Below are positions 43,366 through 51,587 of a DNA stretch of 64,000 nt, in pieces. The stretch is from the NCBI GenBank assembly GCA_035294305.1, contig DATGLD010000001.1:51152-115151 (forward strand), written 5' to 3'. The position numbers and the translations under genes are program-made. Under the pieces are notes generated by a model that made no database searches, was not told the origin of the DNA, and worked only from the letters and a program-made list of their open reading frames with translations. Numbering within the stretch: position 1 is the stretch's first letter; each line of letters opens with the position of its first letter. This stretch comes from DASRBN01 sp035294305. GTDB lineage: Bacteria > Chloroflexota > Ktedonobacteria > Ktedonobacterales > Ktedonobacteraceae.

Positions 43366-43719
43366 ATGCAGCCTGAAGACTTACAAAAGCGTTGGGAAGA
43401 ACAAGGCGAGGAGATCTTTGCTGCCGTGGCGCAGTGGAGAGCAGCCCACCCGAAAGCGACCCTGGCCGAGATTGAACAAGCGGTCGATGAGCAGATGAAT
43501 CGGCTGCGCGCTCGCATGATCGAGCAAACGGCCCAAGCCAGTGCTACGGCCGCAAGTGAGGTCAGCCAGGGACTGGTGTGTGAGCAGTGTGGTCAGGCGC
43601 TGCAAGCACGTGGACGCGCCAAACGGCGCTGGCAGACGCATGGAGGGCAACACGTCGAAGTGGAACGCACGTATGTGACCTGCCCACAATGTGGAGGCGG
43701 GTTTTTTCCCCCTGGATAA
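43366..43719 (+). CDS. IS transposase, N-terminal frame
   Basis: 117 residues from the ATG at 43366 (a TTG at 43333 is possible). Helical start, then a zinc ribbon formed by CEQC and CPQC. Ends at TAA 43717 just after GGGTTTTTTCCCCC, where the continuing transposase frame overlaps. On its own it lacks catalytic residues; it is the first part of the ISKra4-type TnpA. Confidence 0.8.
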   Translation: MQPEDLQKRWEEQGEEIFAAVAQWRAAHPKATLAEIEQAVDEQMNRLRARMIEQTAQASATAASEVSQGLVCEQCGQALQARGRAKRRWQTHGGQHVEVERTYVTCPQCGGGFFPPG

Positions 43720-44887
43720 GGAATTAGAGGTGCCCGATGGGCAGCTGTTGCCGCACGCGCAGGAGACCCTGGTGAGCTTAGGAAGCGAACTCCCATTTGG
43801 GCGGGTCGTCAAGCATCTGGAGAGGATGTTGGGAGTGGTGGTGCATGCCTCGACCGCCCGGAGGCAGACCCTTGTGGTTGGGCAGCGGGTGCTGGAGGCA
43901 CAGGACCAGCAGGCGCAGCCACTGTGCGCCTGCCCGGAGGAGCCCGCTGCGGAGCGCATGGCCATGAGCAGCGACGGGAGCATGGTGCCGTTGGTGGGAG
44001 GGGTGTGGGCGGAGGTGAAGGTGGTGGCGATTGGGGAAGTGGACCGCCGCAAGCGCCAAGACGACGACCAGATCGTCACGACTAACCTGACGTACTTTGC
44101 CCGTCTGGCCGACGCCGCGACATTTGGCGATCAGGCCAGCGCGGAAGTGCGGCGGCGGGGGATTGAACGAGCCAAGCACGTGTGTGCGATCCAGGATGGA
44201 GCGGAGTGGATCCAGGGGTTTGTGCAGGGGCATCGACACGATGCCCTGCGCATTCTCGACTTTGCCCATGCCGCCAGCTACATCAGCGCCATCGCCGACA
44301 AAGTGCGCGAGGGGGCAGGACATTTGCCTGCCAGGTGGGTAGATGGCGTGTCGCACCGGCTCAAACACGAGGGGCCAACACGGGTGCTGCGCCACCTCAG
44401 CCGCTTAGCCAGGCGCTATCCGCAGGTCCAGGAGCAGGTGAACTACTTGCAGAAGCGGCGCGACCTGATGGACTATCCGACCTACCGTGCCGCGGGCTGG
44501 CCGATTGGGTCGGGCAGTGTGGAGAGTAGTCACAAGTTCGTGGTGCAAGCGCGTCTTAAAGGCGCAGGCATGCATTGGAGGCCGGAGCACATCAACCCCA
44601 TGCTGGCGTTGCGTCTCGCGCTGCTCAATGATCGCTGGAGCGAGTGCTGGCAGGAGCAACAACGCCTGCGCCACCAGCAGCGTCGCCTCAAACGTCAAGC
44701 CCGCCGACAGCAGCGTTTTCGTCAATCCCAGGCCCAACGCCAGCAGAGGCAACCGCCGTCCATGCCCGCTGCGCCGCCACCCAAGCCGACACGCCAGAAA
44801 ACTGGACGCACCGAGGCGCAGTATCGCTGGGGCAGACAAACCTTTTCCCCTCGTCTGCTCAAGCAAGCGGACGGCGCAAAAAAATGA
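43691..44887 (+). CDS. IS transposase, C-terminal catalytic frame
   Basis: Up to 398 residues in the +1 frame relative to the first part, overlapping it by 29 bases. Carries the probable DDE residues: Asp in MSSDGSMVPL, Asp in VCAIQDGAEW, and Glu in GSGSVESSHK. The C-terminal tail is Gln/Arg-rich and basic. The stop codon lies in the right terminal repeat. Reading through T6C5 at 43702-43712 with a +1 shift would give one protein of about 510 residues, normal for the family; otherwise the element is disabled. Confidence 0.85.
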   Translation: MEAGFFPLDKELEVPDGQLLPHAQETLVSLGSELPFGRVVKHLERMLGVVVHASTARRQTLVVGQRVLEAQDQQAQPLCACPEEPAAERMAMSSDGSMVPLVGGVWAEVKVVAIGEVDRRKRQDDDQIVTTNLTYFARLADAATFGDQASAEVRRRGIERAKHVCAIQDGAEWIQGFVQGHRHDALRILDFAHAASYISAIADKVREGAGHLPARWVDGVSHRLKHEGPTRVLRHLSRLARRYPQVQEQVNYLQKRRDLMDYPTYRAAGWPIGSGSVESSHKFVVQARLKGAGMHWRPEHINPMLALRLALLNDRWSECWQEQQRLRHQQRRLKRQARRQQRFRQSQAQRQQRQPPSMPAAPPPKPTRQKTGRTEAQYRWGRQTFSPRLLKQADGAKK

Positions 44888-44975
44888 ACCGCACCCGAGG
44901 CAGAGACAGGGCAATTTACCAGTCGAGCAAACAAGAACACGCCCTCAGGAAGTTTTCAGCCGGCTCTGCTCTGAA

Positions 44976-45059
44976 TAGGGCGGGAGGGAATCGAACCCTC
45001 ACGGACTCACCATCCCGGAGATTTTAAGTCTCCTGCGTCTACCATTTCGCCACCGCCCC
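44976..45059 (-). tRNA. tRNA-Leu (anticodon UAA)
   Basis: 84 nt on the minus strand. Acceptor stem GGGGCGG with CCGCCCU, D-arm GCGAAAUGGUAGACGC, anticodon arm GGAGA-CUUAAAA-UCUCC with anticodon UAA, a long class II variable arm, and T-arm GAGGG-UUCGAAU-CCCUC; discriminator A. CCA is not encoded. The IS target site begins about 70 bases beyond its 3' end. Confidence 0.95.
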
Positions 45060-45072
45060 CTGCTTGCCTGTT

Positions 45073-45093
45073 ATTCTGAATGAAGCGAAGAAT
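45073..45093. repeat. Degenerate GAAGCGAAGAAT repeat
   Basis: ATTCTGAATGAAGCGAAGAAT, with ATTCT/AGAAT arms; a short member of the second repeat class, between tRNA-Leu and the HTH-GAF gene. Confidence 0.6.
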
Positions 45094-45146
45094 CCGGGTG
45101 CCATGATAGTATCATGCTCCGCGCAATTCGTCAATCGTCTTTCTGC

Positions 45147-46142
45147 TTACTCCGCCTTGAGTGGTAATTGTAAGAGTTCCGCCTCTAATTGTTGCCAGAC
45201 GATGCGCTCGGCTTCCAGTACATTGATGGGCCGCCCGACTTTATAGGACTCCAGCATGGTCTCCGAGATACGCTGTCGCAGGTGAGAAACGTGTTCTTGC
45301 TGTTGTTCGAGCGATGGCATGGGCAGCAGTTCGATATTCTCTGGTGCATAGAATTCGCCAGCTTCAAAAGCCAGCACCAGCAGGTCTGCATAGTTCTGGA
45401 TAAGCTGCAGGCGAAAAGGCAGGAAATAGTGCGGCTGCGTGCTTGAGATAAGCAGGCAGCCGGCAACGCACCCTTCAAATATAATCGGACAGGCCACCGC
45501 GCTTTGCTCGAATTCAACCCACCTTTCGGTGAACTGAATCTGACTTTCGTTGCGATCCTGAATGGTGAGCAGGTGGTGCGAGGTCAGAGCAAATCCTGCC
45601 AGCGATTCTATTCCAAGGAACAGCGTGCGCTGCTCGATAGCGGTGTTCCAGGGCCTGGTGCCGCGCCCTAGTCGCTCGCGCAAGCTCCGTACTTTACCGC
45701 TATGATCCGGCGGCATGCATTGTGCAACTGTGATTTCCATACCCAGCAGATTGGAGTCGAGTTGTCCCAGGGCCTGCTGTAAAATAAGGCTGCTGATAGA
45801 CCAGAAGCGCTGTTGCTTAGTGGTCGTTGCGTGCGCGCGTAATACGCTAGTATAGAATGCTGAAGGAATCTCCTGGAGAGACTTTTCATCTATGGAGTCT
45901 TTTGCCAGGCGTGCGACATCCGGAAATTCTACTATCAACAATTCAATCATCGATTCGCGATATTTTACAGGAATGGCTCGCAGGAGCTGTTGTAGATTCT
46001 GCACGCGGGGCTTTGTTTCATTGTTCGCCCAGCGAATTAAAGTCATGGGGTTCATACCCAGTTCGTTCGCAATGCGTTGCCGTTCCTGGCTATCCGAGAT
46101 AATGGTCCCCAGCAATGCACGCCATGTTTGCGTTTCTTGCAT
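45147..46142 (-). CDS. HTH-GAF regulatory protein
   Basis: About 331 residues. The N-terminal 60 residues form a Cro/C1-type helix-turn-helix (RQRIANELGMNPMTLIRWANN). A GAF-like sensor domain occupies roughly residues 150-285 (WNTAIEQRTLFLGIESLAGF; ACPIIFEGCVAGCLLISST). The C-terminus has a helical segment. The start at 46142 (MQETQTWRALLG) is preferred; the longer frame has no supporting site and would overlap the promoter. Likely a ligand- or redox-sensing transcription factor; target genes unknown. Divergent from mnmG. Confidence 0.75.
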   Translation of the reverse strand: MQETQTWRALLGTIISDSQERQRIANELGMNPMTLIRWANNETKPRVQNLQQLLRAIPVKYRESMIELLIVEFPDVARLAKDSIDEKSLQEIPSAFYTSVLRAHATTTKQQRFWSISSLILQQALGQLDSNLLGMEITVAQCMPPDHSGKVRSLRERLGRGTRPWNTAIEQRTLFLGIESLAGFALTSHHLLTIQDRNESQIQFTERWVEFEQSAVACPIIFEGCVAGCLLISSTQPHYFLPFRLQLIQNYADLLVLAFEAGEFYAPENIELLPMPSLEQQQEHVSHLRQRISETMLESYKVGRPINVLEAERIVWQQLEAELLQLPLKAE

Positions 46143-46191
46143 ATAATTCACTCTTTGCCGTAATAACCCCTGGTTGCTCCTGTTGGGAATA

Positions 46192-46220
46192 ATGATAGCA
46201 GAAAAGAGGGCATGTCGCAA
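46192..46220 (-). promoter_or_regulatory. Promoter of the HTH-GAF gene
   Basis: Minus-strand TTGCGA (46220-46215), 17-base spacer, TATCAT (46197-46192). Leader of about 45 bases to the start at 46142. Confidence 0.5.
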
Positions 46221-46265
46221 GAGTAGCCGTTTTCTTGCTTGTTTGCTTGCTTTCTCTCTCGGATA

Positions 46266-46294
46266 TTGACGGATGATAAGGACAGGAGCATAAT
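46266..46294 (+). promoter_or_regulatory. Promoter of mnmG
   Basis: TTGACG (46266-46271), 17-base spacer, CATAAT (46289-46294). Leader of about 130 bases; no other gene in the 290-base gap. Confidence 0.55.
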
Positions 46295-46432
46295 ACATAG
46301 CAGGGATAGTATGAAAGATTATTCACATCAGCAGGGCTGTCGTAGCAAGAGCGTACCCTGGAGGTCGCAGGCGGCCTGCTTGATGTCACAACTATGGTTC
46401 TCTCATGAAAAGACACTAAAGGTCACCAGTGT

Positions 46433-48508
46433 ATGAGCAACGGAATTGAACAGCATGACCTTTCCGCCGGACACATCATGCGGGGAAGATACGAAGTGAT
46501 TGTCGTTGGAGCGGGGCACGCGGGCTGCGAGGCAGCGCTTGCCTGCGCGCGTATGGGGCGCAAAACGCTATTGCTGACCATGAATCTGGATAGTGTTGCC
46601 TTGATGCCCTGCAACCCCTCGATGGGGGGGCCTGCTAAGGGGCATTTGCTGAAGGAAATAGATGCGTTAGGGGGAGAGGCCGCGCGTAATACCGACCGCA
46701 CGTTTATACAGATCCGCCTGCTCAATACCAGCAAGGGGCCGGCAGTGCAGGCCTTGCGCGCTCAATGCGATAAACAGGCCTACCGGCTTGCTATGAAATT
46801 TGCGCTCGAAGGCCAGCCTAACCTGGAACTGAAACAGGCCACCATCACGCGCCTGCTCAGTCATGTTGGGGAAGATGGCCGGACTGTGGTAACAGGCGTC
46901 GTTACCAGCAATGGCTGGCAATACGAAGCGGGAGCGATTATCCTGACCACCGGCACCTTTATCAATGGGCGTCTCGTTGTAGGGGAGAAGACGCAGCCTG
47001 GTGGACGAGCCGGCGAGGGCCCGGCGTTGGGTATCTCCGACTCACTGCGTGCTATGGGTCTGGAAGTGCGGCGCTTTAAGACCGGCACGCCGCCGCGCAT
47101 CGACGCCCGTACTATCGACTTCAGTAAGACGGAGCCACAGCCGGGGAGCCGTGTACCGCTCTACTTTTCGCAAGACGAATCCGCTCGCCAGGATGTGCAA
47201 CTGCCTGGCGGTCGCCCGAATCCTATCTATCCTGTCACAGATGAAGACCTGTATGGATGGCGGCCACAATTGCCCTGCTACCTCGTCCATACCAACGAAC
47301 GCACGCACCAGGTCATTCGCGATAATTTGCATCGTTCGCCGCTGTATACCGGCATCATAGAGGGCATCGGCCCACGCTATTGCCCCTCCATCGAGGATAA
47401 AATCGTGCGCTTTGCTGATAAGAGTCGCCATCAAATTTTCCTGGAGCCTGAAGGATGGCGCACCGGTGAAGTCTACGTACAGGGAATGAATACCAGTCTG
47501 CCGGAAGATGTGCAACTGGCCATGATGCGCAGTATCCCGGCCCTCGAACACGTCGAGATGATGCGCGTCGGCTACGCCGTGGAGTACGATTATGTGCCGC
47601 CCGACCAGCTGTTTCCCACCCTGGAAACCAAACCAGTCGCCGGTCTTTTCCTTGCCGGCCAGATCAATGGCACCTCTGGCTACGAGGAAGCCGCGGCCCA
47701 GGGAATTATGGCCGGCATCAACGCGGCTCTGCGTGTGCGCGGCGAACCCCCTTTCGTACTGGGTCGTCACGAGGCCTACATCGGAGTGCTGATCGATGAT
47801 CTGGTGACGCGGCCCATGAGCGAACCGTATCGCCTGCATACCTCGCGCGCCGAATATCGCCTGCTGCTGAGACCAGATAGCGCGGACCTCCGCCTGAGCG
47901 ATTACGCCTACCAGTATGGCTTGATCGATGAAGCCCGCTATGCGAAAGTGATACAGAAGCGCGAGAACATCGCTCGTACACTTGAGCAGCTCCCGAAGGT
48001 CATTTTCACCTCCTCGCGCACAACCGAGGCGTGCGCGCAGGAGGTCGGCATCGCCCCACTCGGTCAAATGCTTTCAGCCCGTGAGCTGCTGCGCAGGCCA
48101 GAAGTCAGCTATGCACAGATAGCACAACTGGCGCAGCTTGTGGCAGGCGATTCCGGACAAGAAGTGCTGCCTGTACTACCTGAAGCGGCCGGAGAAGAAG
48201 TCGAATTGCAGGTCAAGTACGAAAGCTACGTGCGCAAACAGGAACAGATCGTGCATCGCGCTCGTCGCCTGGAAGAGCATCTCATACCCGAAACCGTCGA
48301 TTACGAAGCGATCTCGCATTTGCGTACGCAGGCTCGCCAGAAGCTCACGCGGACTCGCCCGCGCACCATCGGCCAGGCCTCGCGCGTCGAAGGGGTCACC
48401 CCCGCGGATATCGCCATTCTAATGGTCTATCTGGAAAAGATGCGCTCCACCGAATTGTCTCGCAGTCAATCATCCGGAAAGGGGAAAATACCCTCAATGG
48501 AAACTTGA
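46433..48508 (+). CDS. mnmG: tRNA uridine-5-carboxymethylaminomethyl modification enzyme MnmG (GidA)
   Basis: 691 residues. FAD-binding motif VIVVGAGHAGCEAALACARMG, then CNPSMGGPAKGHLLKEIDALGG, RRFKTGTPPRID, GQINGTSGYEEAAAQG and a C-terminal ASRVEGVTPADIAILMVYLEK: all diagnostic. With MnmE it modifies U34 of tRNAs reading NNA/NNG codons. It is longer than the usual 620-650 residues because of an extra N-terminal stretch (an ATG at residue 16 is an alternative start), a loop near residue 250 and a polar tail. mnmE and rsmG are not adjacent. Confidence 0.96.
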   Translation: MSNGIEQHDLSAGHIMRGRYEVIVVGAGHAGCEAALACARMGRKTLLLTMNLDSVALMPCNPSMGGPAKGHLLKEIDALGGEAARNTDRTFIQIRLLNTSKGPAVQALRAQCDKQAYRLAMKFALEGQPNLELKQATITRLLSHVGEDGRTVVTGVVTSNGWQYEAGAIILTTGTFINGRLVVGEKTQPGGRAGEGPALGISDSLRAMGLEVRRFKTGTPPRIDARTIDFSKTEPQPGSRVPLYFSQDESARQDVQLPGGRPNPIYPVTDEDLYGWRPQLPCYLVHTNERTHQVIRDNLHRSPLYTGIIEGIGPRYCPSIEDKIVRFADKSRHQIFLEPEGWRTGEVYVQGMNTSLPEDVQLAMMRSIPALEHVEMMRVGYAVEYDYVPPDQLFPTLETKPVAGLFLAGQINGTSGYEEAAAQGIMAGINAALRVRGEPPFVLGRHEAYIGVLIDDLVTRPMSEPYRLHTSRAEYRLLLRPDSADLRLSDYAYQYGLIDEARYAKVIQKRENIARTLEQLPKVIFTSSRTTEACAQEVGIAPLGQMLSARELLRRPEVSYAQIAQLAQLVAGDSGQEVLPVLPEAAGEEVELQVKYESYVRKQEQIVHRARRLEEHLIPETVDYEAISHLRTQARQKLTRTRPRTIGQASRVEGVTPADIAILMVYLEKMRSTELSRSQSSGKGKIPSMET

Positions 48509-48532
48509 CAATCTCATAAATAAATGTATAAC
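48505..48532 (+). promoter_or_regulatory. Promoter overlapping the mnmG stop codon
   Basis: TTGACA (48505-48510, containing the TGA stop), a 16-base spacer and TATAAC (48527-48532). It would transcribe the 350-base gap before the response regulator gene. Confidence 0.6.
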
Positions 48533-48734
48533 ATATCTCACGGTATCGGAACGGACTTGAGCGCGTTCCCCAATGGGCGTATTCTTGTGGACGCTCGCAA
48601 AATCATACCAGCAGGGATAATACCTTGTGAAATCTTGTGTTCGCCAATCTCTGGCTCGCAAATAGAACCGGCTTAGCGCATTTCCCCCCATGCCCTGTGC
48701 CGGAGTACGGTGACAATCTAATTATCGCTCAAGC

Positions 48735-48798
48735 GGTGTAATAGCTGTGACACCATGCCGGTTATGAAGCTGCCCATGTATGGATGTGGTGTAATAGC
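48735..48798. repeat. Two GGTGTAATAGC direct repeats upstream of the response regulator
   Basis: GGTGTAATAGC at 48735-48745 and 48788-48798, 53 bases apart, in the 350-base leader of the response regulator gene. Possible regulator sites; nothing else was recognised in 48533-48858. Confidence 0.4.
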
Positions 48799-48858
48799 AC
48801 ATCGGGGCCTGGATAGGCGTATCTATTCGAGTCGCAAAACTGAAGAGGGGGAAAAGAC

Positions 48859-49542
48859 GTGTATATTCTTGTCGTAGATGATGACCGTTTCGCAAACACG
48901 CTCGTTCAGTTCGTACTTAGCAAGGAGGGCTATGAAGTCGAAACTACTGACAACCCGCGTGGCGCCATGCAGATGATCCAGAAGCGCGAACCGGACCTGC
49001 TTATCCTCGATGTCATGATGCCCTATATCAACGGTTTTGAATTTTCCAAAACGCTGCGCGCTCAGGGATATGAGACCCCCCTCATCTTCATGACCGCCCA
49101 GGACGGCATCGAAGCGAAATTGCAGGGATTTAACATCGGTGCGGATGATTACATTTGCAAACCCTACAATCACCAGGAACTCGTTGCTCGCGTGCAGGCC
49201 GTCATGCGGCGTATCAAAAAACAGAGCAGGTTGAACGCAACCAGCTTGCGTAGTGGTCGCATCGAACTTTTTCCCGCGGAACTCAAAGTCGTACTGCACG
49301 ATGGCACATCTATCTTGCTCACTCCCACCGAGATGCATGTCTTACGTTCGCTTATGGCATCCAGCGGCCAGGTTGTGCATCGCGACCAGCTCCTATCTGA
49401 AGTCTGGAACGATAATGAGAGCAACAGCAATATCGTCGACGTGTATATTCGTCGCCTACGTCTGAAACTCGAAAACGACGCTGATCATCCGCAGTACATC
49501 GTCTCAGTACGCGGGCTCGGCTACAAGTTCCAGGCCAGGTGA
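48859..49542 (+). CDS. OmpR/PhoB-family response regulator
   Basis: 227 residues. Receiver domain with VDDDRFANTL, the phosphoacceptor Asp in LLILDVMMPYING (residue 54), Thr in IFMTAQD and Lys in DYICKPYN. The C-terminal winged helix runs from about residue 130 (ILLTPTEMHVLRSLM; VYIRRLRLKLE; VSVRGLGYKF). GTG start with GAGGGGG upstream. Pairs with the histidine kinase 190 bases downstream. Confidence 0.93.
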   Translation: MYILVVDDDRFANTLVQFVLSKEGYEVETTDNPRGAMQMIQKREPDLLILDVMMPYINGFEFSKTLRAQGYETPLIFMTAQDGIEAKLQGFNIGADDYICKPYNHQELVARVQAVMRRIKKQSRLNATSLRSGRIELFPAELKVVLHDGTSILLTPTEMHVLRSLMASSGQVVHRDQLLSEVWNDNESNSNIVDVYIRRLRLKLENDADHPQYIVSVRGLGYKFQAR

Positions 49543-49553
49543 GGGTCGGCAAT

Positions 49554-49655
49554 GGGTTTTAACAAATTATTCTAGAACCGGGTAGGGGCCGGTCCACTGT
49601 ATCCATCGCCGATTGATCGGCTTCATGCCCATTACCAGAGTATTTTGTTAAACCC
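49554..49655. repeat. Near-perfect inverted repeat flanking a GTAGGGGCC repeat
   Basis: GGGTTTTAACAAA (49554-49566) against TTTGTTAAACCC (49644-49655), one base shorter, enclosing a GTAGGGGCCGG/GCCGATTGATCGG repeat. Lies between the regulator and kinase genes. Confidence 0.5.
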
Positions 49656-49731
49656 TACAATCGGCCCTGCAGTGATGCCGTATTTTTAAATTCGATAAGC
49701 AATCTTCAGAGGTGGAAAGAGGAAACAGCAG

Positions 49732-50841
49732 GTGAATCATCAATATCTGGAGGCTCTATTTGCCAACTCACCTAACGCAATTATCGTCGTTGATCAGCAC
49801 TTTCATGTCCTCGACTGCAACCCCGCCGCCAGCGGCGCCTTTGGGTGGGATGGCGCAACTATCCATGGCCGCCTCTGTTCCGACGTTCTCAAGTGCCGCA
49901 ACCTCAACGGTATGGTTCTTTGTGGCACCTCCAGCTGTCCATTGCAGCGTGTGATGCACAGTCAGAAACCTCTTGCCAACGAATCGCTGCTGATCGGTAC
50001 TCTCCCCGATCATACGCATGAATATTCTATCAGCGTCACACCTGTCAATGTAGATCAGAACGTCAGTGATAGTGGTAGCTCAGGAGTTGTCTTCAGTGCT
50101 CGTGACATGTCCACCGCTCGTATCGCCACCCACCTGCGTGCCAACTTCGTCTCCATGGTCTCGCATGAACTGCGTACCCCCTTGAACTCAGTGCATGGTT
50201 TCATCGACCTGCTTTTGCAAGGACATATCGGCCCTCTTACAGCTGAGCAGCAAACGTATCTCGGCTATGCCCAGGAAGGAGTTCAACAACTCATCTCTAT
50301 CGTCGAGGATATACTCTTTCTAACACGTTCGGACTCAGGTCAATTTGAAATCAGGCCGGAGCAGGTCAATCTGCGCGTCCTCGCGCGCCAGGTCCTCAAC
50401 AGCCTGCAGCCGCAGGCCATCAAAGCCGCCGTCATTCTCAACAAAGACATTCCCGTGCCATCACCCATTCTCTACGTCGATCCCCAGCGCATGAAGCAGG
50501 TCCTCAACAACCTTGTCACCAACGCCATTAAATTTACCCCACCTGGTGGAACCGTAACCATTCGCGCTCGCCCTTATAACGAGCGCTTCCAAATGATCTC
50601 CGTCGAAGACACCGGCTATGGCATTCCCGTCGAAGATCAGCCACATATCTTCGAGCGTTTTTACCAGGCCAATCATCACCTGCAGTCGAAGATGGGCGGT
50701 TATGGCCTCGGCCTCTCCATCGCCAAATTGATTGTTGAACAACACGGTGGGCACATCGGCTTCGATACTGTGCCCGAAAAAGGTTCCAGTTTCTACTTTA
50801 CCGCGCCCTTGTATGTAGAAGCATCTTCGCCGGTGAGGTAG
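49732..50841 (+). CDS. Soluble PAS-domain sensor histidine kinase
   Basis: 369 residues, no membrane segment. PAS domain (about residues 5-130) with four Cys in C-x5-C-x8-C-x4-C spacing (CSDVLKC ... CGTSSC); HisKA with SHELRTPLNSVHG (phospho-His near residue 145); HATPase with N box NNLVTNAIKF, G1 EDTGYGIP, F box FERFYQ and G2 GYGLGLSIAK. GTG start with GAGG eight bases upstream. Probably phosphorylates the regulator at 48859; the Cys cluster suggests redox or metal sensing in the cytoplasm. Confidence 0.92.
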   Translation: MNHQYLEALFANSPNAIIVVDQHFHVLDCNPAASGAFGWDGATIHGRLCSDVLKCRNLNGMVLCGTSSCPLQRVMHSQKPLANESLLIGTLPDHTHEYSISVTPVNVDQNVSDSGSSGVVFSARDMSTARIATHLRANFVSMVSHELRTPLNSVHGFIDLLLQGHIGPLTAEQQTYLGYAQEGVQQLISIVEDILFLTRSDSGQFEIRPEQVNLRVLARQVLNSLQPQAIKAAVILNKDIPVPSPILYVDPQRMKQVLNNLVTNAIKFTPPGGTVTIRARPYNERFQMISVEDTGYGIPVEDQPHIFERFYQANHHLQSKMGGYGLGLSIAKLIVEQHGGHIGFDTVPEKGSSFYFTAPLYVEASSPVR

Positions 50842-50857
50842 TTAGAAGGAAGCTATT

Positions 50858-51580
50858 TCATTCCCACAGTCTCTCCTGTTCCACCGCCTCCGGCTCGCGC
50901 CACGCGTTATCTTTCGATAGCTTATCCGCCTGGCGCGTCGGCTCAGGCAGGCGATAACCCTTATCGCAGGCCATCACATAATGTATGCACGTCTCAAGGC
51001 TGATGCGGTGTCCTGGCGAGATAAACATCGGATTCACACCTTTGCGCGTGCGCAGCGCCGCTCCAAGCACCTCACCCTTACGCCTGTCAACCAGCGGAAC
51101 CCAGGCGCCAGGCTCATCACCCAGCGCCTCTTTATCGAAATCTCCACGCAAGATTGACTTCGCGCACCCAATCGCCGGCAAGTCCAGCCACAGCCCCAGG
51201 TGTGAGGCAATCCCTAGCCGCCGTGGATGCGCGATGCCCTGACCATCTACCATCACCAGTTGCGGGCGCTGTTTCAGCTTGCCAAAAGCCCCCAGGATAC
51301 AGGGAATCTCGCGGAACGAGAGCAGGCCGGGGATATAGGGCATGCGCACCGGTTCCTCATACACGTGTCGCTCTACTATCTCCAATCCTGGAAAAGAGAG
51401 CAGCACCACTGCCGCACGCGCCATCTCGCTTTCCTCATTAATCGCCATATCCACACCGGCAATGAAGCGCACCGGCCCCTGGATGCGATCCTCACGTATC
51501 ACACGCGCCGCCAGTTCGCGCTGCAAAGCCACTGCCTCAGCCGGCTCTATTACCCATGCATGTAAAGGTTGTATCGACAT
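50858..51580 (-). CDS. nfi: Endonuclease V (deoxyinosine 3'-endonuclease)
   Basis: 240 residues. FIAGVDMAI holds the first catalytic Asp, PYIPGLLSFREIPCIL is the strand-separating wedge region, and LVMVDGQGIAHPRRLGIASHLG holds the second Asp and the hypoxanthine pocket. Cuts DNA (or RNA) one base 3' of deaminated adenine. The C-terminus has an extra tail of about 20 residues. Starts seven bases after the methyltransferase gene, so the two are co-transcribed. Confidence 0.93.
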   Translation of the reverse strand: MSIQPLHAWVIEPAEAVALQRELAARVIREDRIQGPVRFIAGVDMAINEESEMARAAVVLLSFPGLEIVERHVYEEPVRMPYIPGLLSFREIPCILGAFGKLKQRPQLVMVDGQGIAHPRRLGIASHLGLWLDLPAIGCAKSILRGDFDKEALGDEPGAWVPLVDRRKGEVLGAALRTRKGVNPMFISPGHRISLETCIHYVMACDKGYRLPEPTRQADKLSKDNAWREPEAVEQERLWE

Positions 51581-51587
51581 ACGAGTA

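Larger units (their letters stand above)
43242..44896 (+). mobile_element. ISKra4-type insertion sequence, 1655 bp
   Basis: Perfect 24-bp terminal inverted repeats at 43242-43265 and 44873-44896 (outer end GGGTGCGGTTCATTTTTTTG). Flanked directly by identical 9-bp sequences GAGGCAGAG at 43233-43241 and 44897-44905, the target duplication. Two overlapping transposase frames lie between. Identical ends and intact duplication suggest a recent insertion. It sits between the radical SAM promoter and tRNA-Leu. Confidence 0.93.

Noticed and set aside
43778..44395. Minus-strand frame inside the IS
   Set aside because: Shadow of the transposase; no passenger gene is present in the element.
47042..48067. 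341-codon minus-strand frame
   Set aside because: Complete antisense to mnmG, whose motifs are unambiguous.
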